This document shows, piece by piece, positions 24,960 to 29,412 of a stretch of DNA of 29,412 nucleotides. The notes under the pieces are model-generated. The model was not told the DNA's origin, did not search any database, and was given only the letters and a program-made list of their open reading frames with translations. Source of the DNA: an uncultured Selenomonadaceae bacterium (GTDB taxonomy: Bacteria; Bacillota; Negativicutes; Selenomonadales; Selenomonadaceae). The stretch is taken from assembly GCA_905233325.1 (NCBI GenBank), contig CAJODU010000001.1:1-29412 (forward strand). The letters run 5' to 3'. The position numbers and the translations under genes were made by a program. Every line of letters starts with the position of its first letter. Position 1 is the stretch's first letter.

Positions 24960-25898
24960 ATGATTGCACAAATCAATAATTTGTTCCGGCGAAACCTGCT
25001 TGCAAAGATTTCTTCCATTATAGCCGCAATCCTTCTGTGGATTATAGTTATGGATAATCAGAATCCCGTCATAGAGGGCTCATATACTGTGCCGCTGTCT
25101 TTTACGGACGTCCCTGAAGGTTATAAAGTCCTGCATAACGATCAGACTATCAAGGTAAATCTTCGCGGTCCTCGTTCCTATTTTGTCAACTATGAATCCA
25201 AAGACTGCCGTGCCTATTCCAATCTCAACGGGCTTGATGAAGGCAGTCACGAAGTCAATATTGAGGCTAAATTCCCTCAAGGTTTTGAGCTCGTTTCCAT
25301 TACGCCTAATCAAACTCAAATAAAACTCGATCCTTACATTGAGCGACAGATGCCTGCGGACTTGATTGTAACGGGTGCAGCCGGAGCAAATGCAACTGTC
25401 ACGAAAGTGACGCAGTCTTCGGACACGGTAACTGTTATAGGTGCAAGGACGGCGGCAGAATCAGTGACAAGGGTTATCGGCTATGTGGGGCTGTCCGGCA
25501 ATAAGGAAGACTTTTCTCTGCAGGTACCTATGACTGCAATCAATGCAGACGGCCGAGCATTGCAAGATGTTAGAGTTGTGCCTTCGTTTATGAATGTTGA
25601 AGTTAAAATCACTTTGGGATTGATGAAAAAGTTAGTCCCCATTGAACCTGATATAGTTGTGTCTGAAGGACTGGAAATAGCGAAAATAACGCTGGATCCC
25701 GAACAGATTGAAATTGCCGGTCAAGAATTGATAGTGGCTCCTATCGACAAAATTAAGACTCAGACTGTAACGGTGCCGCTTGGTGAGACATCTATCAAGC
25801 AGACGGTTAACCTTATTATACCGACCGGCGTGACGGTTAAGTCCAATCAAGTTGACATTGCCATAGAACTTAAACCAAAGGCGGCTAATCAGCCTTGA
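24960..25898 (+). CDS. cdaR: CdaA regulator CdaR (YbbR-domain protein)
   Basis: A 312-aa protein with one N-terminal membrane anchor (about 13-31, LLAKISSIIAAILLWIIVMD) and an extracytoplasmic part made of repeated YbbR domains. These are recognisable by repeated VPLSF.DVPEGYKV and V.V.GPRSYF-like strands, and later by VTVIGARTAAESVTRV. YbbR proteins bind CdaA at the membrane and adjust c-di-AMP synthesis. ATG 24960 has GAGGTGGG upstream. It is cotranscribed with cdaA and the FAD gene, which begins 27 nt later. Confidence 0.92.
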   Translation: MIAQINNLFRRNLLAKISSIIAAILLWIIVMDNQNPVIEGSYTVPLSFTDVPEGYKVLHNDQTIKVNLRGPRSYFVNYESKDCRAYSNLNGLDEGSHEVNIEAKFPQGFELVSITPNQTQIKLDPYIERQMPADLIVTGAAGANATVTKVTQSSDTVTVIGARTAAESVTRVIGYVGLSGNKEDFSLQVPMTAINADGRALQDVRVVPSFMNVEVKITLGLMKKLVPIEPDIVVSEGLEIAKITLDPEQIEIAGQELIVAPIDKIKTQTVTVPLGETSIKQTVNLIIPTGVTVKSNQVDIAIELKPKAANQP

Positions 25899-25925
25899 TA
25901 AGTCTATATATTCGGTGAATGAAAT

Positions 25926-27509
25926 ATGCAAATAAAAAATCTGGCTGTCAACCTCAGTGATGACAGATCACTCATTGAGATTGCAGCGAAACATTTAAAT
26001 ATTGCTCAGAAAAAAATAAAAAAAGTTCATATCCTCCGCAAGGCGATTGATGCACGGCGTCGTCACGGTGCAGAGATTAAATTCATCTACAATTTGGACG
26101 TTGAATTAATCAGCGATAAGACAGCTACAGATAGAAATCAGGAAAACAAGCCCGAAATACAACTTCCTCACATTTCATTAAATCCCATAGTTGTCGGTTT
26201 TGGACCTGCAGGAATGTTTGCCGCACTGACTTTGGCTAAGGCAGGACTCAAGCCGTTGATCTTTGAGCGTGGTGCTGATGTTGATACTCGACAGGCTAAA
26301 GTCGACAAATTTTTTAGTGACGGTATTCTCGACACTTCCTCAAATGTTCAATTTGGCGAGGGCGGTGCTGGTACGTTTAGTGACGGAAAATTAACCACCC
26401 GCCTCAATGATGATCTGATGGCTGAAATTATCGAAACTTTTATAGAGAACGGTGCGCCTGAAGAGATTCGCTATCTCCAAAAGCCACATATCGGCACGGA
26501 TAAGCTGAGAATTGTTGTCAAAAATATTCGTGAAAAGATTATTGCCCTCGGTGGCAAGGTCTTTTTTAATGCACAAATCACTGACATTGAGATCAAATCC
26601 GGTGCAGTCAAGGCGGTTATAGTCAATAATGATCAGCGGTTTGAGACGGATTCCGTCTTTTTGGCGATTGGCCATTCCGCCCGTGATACCTATGAAATGT
26701 TGATGAATCGCGGCGTTGAAATGGAGGCGAAGGCCTTTGCTGTCGGCGTGAGGATTGAACACCCGCAGGAGATGATTGACCGCACTCAATATGGCGTTGA
26801 CGCCGGCAATACTAAACTTCCTGTCGCTGATTATATGCTGACTTTCAAGGACGAGACTAATAATCGCGGTGCTTATACCTTCTGTATGTGTCCCGGCGGG
26901 CAGGTTGTCGCTGCGGCGTCTGAAGAGAATCAAGTCGTCACCAACGGAATGAGCAATTACAGACGTGATTCAGGTATAGCTAATGCGGCGGTGCTGACGA
27001 CGGTCTCTCCTGTTGACTTCACTGATTTTGGCCGCGATCCTCTCTGCGGTGTGAGATTTCAGCGACATTATGAGGCACTTGCCTTTGAGCTTGGCGGCAG
27101 AAATTATTTTGCACCTGTCCAGACGGTTGGAGACTTCCTCAACGGCAGGAGCGGCTCAACTCAATTCTTGACGACGCCGACTTATCCCATCGGCTTTAAG
27201 GCTGTCGATCTGCACAAATGTCTGCCTGACTATGTGACGACTACCCTTGCGGCTGCGTTAATGGCGTTTGACAGGAAGATCAAAGGCTTTGCCGGTGATG
27301 ATGTGGTGATGACGGGCGTTGAGACGAGGACGTCCGCGCCTTGCAGAATTCTCCGCAACAAAGAGGACTATCAATCAATCAACACAAAGGGTCTCTATCC
27401 TATCGGTGAGGGTGCGGGCTATTCCGGCGGTATTATGAGTTCTGCCCTTGACGGTATGAAAGCAGTTATAAATTTAATGAAAAAATTTTATAAAGGGAGA
27501 ATTTCTTGA
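25926..27509 (+). CDS. NAD(P)/FAD-dependent oxidoreductase, COG2509-like
   Basis: A 527-aa flavoprotein of unknown substrate. After about 85 residues of N-terminal domain (a basic stretch KKIKKVHILRKAIDARRR), a Rossmann FAD motif G91-F-G-P-A-G96 is followed by the ribose-binding acid in IFERG. FGEGGAGTFSDGKL, AVGVRIEHPQ and a C-terminal EGAGYSGGIMSSALDG FAD block are family hallmarks. Related proteins are often encoded near cdaA/cdaR/glmM in Firmicutes (from memory). ATG 25926 has a weak GGTGA site. Its TGA overlaps the TTG of vsr by 3 bases, but the sharp base-composition change there suggests this is a junction and not an old operon. Confidence 0.85.
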   Translation: MQIKNLAVNLSDDRSLIEIAAKHLNIAQKKIKKVHILRKAIDARRRHGAEIKFIYNLDVELISDKTATDRNQENKPEIQLPHISLNPIVVGFGPAGMFAALTLAKAGLKPLIFERGADVDTRQAKVDKFFSDGILDTSSNVQFGEGGAGTFSDGKLTTRLNDDLMAEIIETFIENGAPEEIRYLQKPHIGTDKLRIVVKNIREKIIALGGKVFFNAQITDIEIKSGAVKAVIVNNDQRFETDSVFLAIGHSARDTYEMLMNRGVEMEAKAFAVGVRIEHPQEMIDRTQYGVDAGNTKLPVADYMLTFKDETNNRGAYTFCMCPGGQVVAAASEENQVVTNGMSNYRRDSGIANAAVLTTVSPVDFTDFGRDPLCGVRFQRHYEALAFELGGRNYFAPVQTVGDFLNGRSGSTQFLTTPTYPIGFKAVDLHKCLPDYVTTTLAAALMAFDRKIKGFAGDDVVMTGVETRTSAPCRILRNKEDYQSINTKGLYPIGEGAGYSGGIMSSALDGMKAVINLMKKFYKGRIS

Positions 27510-27958
27510 AGATGGACAGACTTACACCTGAACAACGACGTAAAAATATGCAACATGTCAGAAATAAAGATTCTCAAATTGAACTCAGATTAAGAAAAGC
27601 ATTATGGCATTCGGGATTACGTTACAGAAAAAACGTTCGTAATGTTTTTGGGTGTCCGGATGTAGTTTTTAAGAAATTAAAAATTGCAATATTTTGTGAC
27701 AGTGAATTCTGGCATGGTTACAATTGGGAAGTTCGCAAGAACGATTTTAAAAGTCATCAAGAATTTTGGATTCCTAAAATTGAACGCAATATGGCAAGAG
27801 ATAAAGAAGTTAATGAAAAATTACAATCAGAAGGGTGGACAGTTTTGCGTTTTTACGGTCGTGACATCAAAAAAAATCTTGATGAGTGCGTTAAAATTGT
27901 TATCGAAATGGTTTGTAAAAAGAAATTGGAGTTTTCAAAATGTCAAAATACAGTATAA
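27506..27958 (+). CDS. vsr: Very short patch repair endonuclease (Vsr)
   Basis: A 150-aa Vsr-type mismatch endonuclease. It would nick next to T:G mismatches left by deamination of 5-methylcytosine. Family landmarks are MDRLTPEQRRKNMQHVR, the IELRLRKALW helix, GCPDVVF with the catalytic Asp, FCDSEFWHGYNW, and FWIPKIERNMARD. The DSEFWHGYNW segment differs from the THGCFWH segment I recall in E. coli Vsr, as in many solitary RM-linked Vsr proteins. The start is TTG 27506 (AGGGAGA with a spacer of about six nt) or ATG 27512. It overlaps the methyltransferase gene by 19 nt, so the two are coupled. The gene is AT-rich compared with the FAD gene before it. Confidence 0.92.
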   Translation: MKMDRLTPEQRRKNMQHVRNKDSQIELRLRKALWHSGLRYRKNVRNVFGCPDVVFKKLKIAIFCDSEFWHGYNWEVRKNDFKSHQEFWIPKIERNMARDKEVNEKLQSEGWTVLRFYGRDIKKNLDECVKIVIEMVCKKKLEFSKCQNTV

Positions 27959-28941
27959 TTGACTTATTTGCAGGTATTGGTGGTATCAGATTGGGATTTG
28001 ATCGTGCTTTTGGTGATAAAGCAGAGACAATCTATGTAAGTGAAATTGATTCTTATGCCCAGAAGACTTATGGAGCAAACTTTTCCATTAATCCTAATTT
28101 TTTTGATAGTGATATTACAAAAGTAGACGAAAGAGGTGTTCCTCCTTTTGATATTTGTCTTGCAGGTTTTCCTTGTCAGGCTTTTTCAATGGCAGGTAAA
28201 CACGGTGGTTTTAATGATGACTACCATGGAACTTGTCGAGGTACTTTGTTTTTAGATGTTGTGAGAATTTGTGACTATCATAAGCCGAAAGTCATTTTTT
28301 GTGAAAATGTTAAAGGTTTGGCTATCCACGATAAAGGCAAAACTTTTAAAGTGATTCGTGCTGCTTTTGAACAAATAGGATACGATATATATTATAAAAT
28401 TTTAAACAGCAAAGATTTTGGATTGCCTCAAAATAGAGAAAGGGTATATTTGGTTTGTTTTAGAAAAGATTTAAAAATTAAAGATTTTCAATTTCCGAAA
28501 CCAACATTTAAAGATGTCAAAATTGCTGATATTATGGAAAAAGCACCTATACCATCAAAATATTACTTGAGTGATGTTTATGTTGAGACATTACGCAAAC
28601 ATAGAGCAAAACACGAAGCGGCAGGTCATGGTTTCGGTTATGAAATTCGTGATATAAACGGAATTGCCGGAACATTGGTTTGTGGAGGTATGGGACGAGA
28701 AAGAAATTTAATTATAGATAGTCGCCCTCATTCAAAAATACCGACAACGATGATTAAAGGAAAAATTAATGATGAAGATATTCGTAAATTGACGCCAAGA
28801 GAATGGGCACGTTTACAAGGTTTTCCTGACAGCTATATTTTACCTGTTTCAGATAATCATTTATACAAACAATTTGGAAATACAGTTTCAATAAATGTTA
28901 TTGAGGCTATCGCTAAAGAAATAAAGAAGGTGCTTGAATGA
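27940..28941 (+). CDS. hpaIIM: DNA (cytosine-5-)-methyltransferase, HpaII-like (CCGG)
   Basis: A 333-aa C5-cytosine methyltransferase with motif I DLFAGIGGIRLGF, catalytic C79 in GFPCQAFSMAG (motif IV), ENVKG (VI), QNRERVYLV (VIII), and GNTVSINVIEAI (X). The target-recognition region (YYLSDVYVETLRKH, GFGYEI and GGMGRERNLIIDSR) closely resembles what I recall of M.HpaII, which methylates the internal C of CCGG. The specificity is thus inferred from memory, not from an alignment. A TGA/ATG overlap (ATGA) couples it to the endonuclease gene. It is AT-rich: 13 of 60 bases in 28441-28500 are G or C. This points to acquisition by transfer. Confidence 0.92.
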   Translation: MSKYSIIDLFAGIGGIRLGFDRAFGDKAETIYVSEIDSYAQKTYGANFSINPNFFDSDITKVDERGVPPFDICLAGFPCQAFSMAGKHGGFNDDYHGTCRGTLFLDVVRICDYHKPKVIFCENVKGLAIHDKGKTFKVIRAAFEQIGYDIYYKILNSKDFGLPQNRERVYLVCFRKDLKIKDFQFPKPTFKDVKIADIMEKAPIPSKYYLSDVYVETLRKHRAKHEAAGHGFGYEIRDINGIAGTLVCGGMGRERNLIIDSRPHSKIPTTMIKGKINDEDIRKLTPREWARLQGFPDSYILPVSDNHLYKQFGNTVSINVIEAIAKEIKKVLE

Positions 28942-29412
28942 TAACAGGAAATAAAGGCGAATGGAGCGAATTTTATGTTTTGCTTAAACTTTTGGCAGAA
29001 GGTAAACTTTATACTGCCGATGATAAATTACAAAAAGATAAGGATTTTTTCTTGTCCGTACTTAGAGTTTTTCATAAAGAAATAGAAAAAGGAACGATAG
29101 AGTATAGATTATCCTGTAATGAAAGGGAAATCGCACTTTATGTTAACGACAACTTTGCAGGAAGAATTGAAAAATCCTTCTTTGAAACAGCTGCAAAAGA
29201 AATTTATAATGGAATAATTAATGCCAAAAAAGATTCTTCTGCTAACGGTGCCTTTTCTATTAATGGTGCAGAAGATACAATGGATAAATTATACTGTACT
29301 AAAATCAAATCATCTTCAGCCAATAAAACTGATATTGAAATTGAAGTACATGATCCTTATACAGGTTGTGAATATGTAAGAGGATATTCAATAAAATCTT
29401 ATTTGGGAGAAC
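28938..29412 (+). CDS. hpaIIR: HpaII-family type II restriction endonuclease (partial, runs off the right edge)
   Basis: The first 158 codons are open to the window end. The peptide begins MITGNKGEWSEFYVLLKLL and ends in GYSIKSYLGE, both of which resemble the HpaII endonuclease family as I remember it. Cleavage at CCGG is inferred, consistent with the methyltransferase upstream. ATG 28938 overlaps the methyltransferase stop by 4 nt (ATGA), with AAGGTG before it. The reading frame has no stop in the visible part. The remaining C-terminal part and any flanking mobility genes lie outside the window. Confidence 0.82.
   Translation, partial: MITGNKGEWSEFYVLLKLLAEGKLYTADDKLQKDKDFFLSVLRVFHKEIEKGTIEYRLSCNEREIALYVNDNFAGRIEKSFFETAAKEIYNGIINAKKDSSANGAFSINGAEDTMDKLYCTKIKSSSANKTDIEIEVHDPYTGCEYVRGYSIKSYLGE

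Noticed and set aside
27506..29412. CCGG avoidance as evidence of long-term HpaII pressure
   Set aside because: CCGG occurs throughout the window, and also inside the cassette near 27657 and 28667, so no depletion is evident by eye; a genome-wide count would be needed.

Overview
The window looks like chromosomal DNA of a diderm (outer-membrane) member of the Firmicutes, most likely Negativicutes/Selenomonadales. This is inferred from gene content, not from a marker-gene comparison. Firmicutes-type genes (the cdaA-cdaR pair, Firmicutes-like Shine-Dalgarno sequences, many TTG starts) sit beside genes that only make sense with an outer membrane and LPS: an RND tripartite efflux pump with a lipoprotein adaptor, and a heptose-bisphosphate phosphatase. 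Most genes are of moderate GC. The right end (from about 27.5 kb) is clearly AT-rich.

Layout. (1) 1-3830, minus strand: the start of an exported protein of unknown function, whose upstream region holds a perfect 12-copy ATATA pentanucleotide repeat (120-179). To its right is a leftward gene set: an isochorismatase/nicotinamidase-like hydrolase with a strong promoter, an exported TPR protein, a Uma2-family PD-(D/E)XK protein and a zinc-ribbon TRAFAC-type GTPase. (2) 4052-8311, plus strand: a compact operon glyA-gmhB-leuS closed by a strong terminator. (3) 8401-10390, minus strand: tRNA-Glu(TTC) with its own promoter and terminator, then a paaK-ACT pair (phenylacetate-CoA ligase and a tandem-ACT protein). 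(4) 10652-15129: an RND efflux operon, adaptor then pump, without a TolC-type gene. (5) 15218-19711: a sugar/maltose-type O-acetyltransferase, a hybrid histidine kinase (HisKA-HATPase-receiver-HPt) with a roughly 135-nt leader, and an orphan OppF-type ATPase. (6) 19738-23372: gyrA and a branched-chain aminotransferase gene, each with its own near-consensus promoter. (7) 23453-27509: a second Uma2 gene, then cdaA (c-di-AMP synthase), cdaR and a COG2509-type FAD protein. (8) 27506-29412: an AT-rich vsr / C5-cytosine methyltransferase / HpaII-type endonuclease cassette. The endonuclease gene is cut by the window edge.

The most notable items are as follows. The HpaII-type (CCGG) restriction-modification cassette with a Vsr gene lies directly after the cdaA-cdaR-FAD genes, where glmM is often found. 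The exported TPR / Uma2 / zinc-ribbon GTPase set resembles parts of GTPase-centred conflict systems but is not a combination I recognise. The pentanucleotide tract could act as a phase-variable promoter element. Many genes, including essential ones (glyA, leuS, gyrA), start with TTG behind good Shine-Dalgarno sequences.
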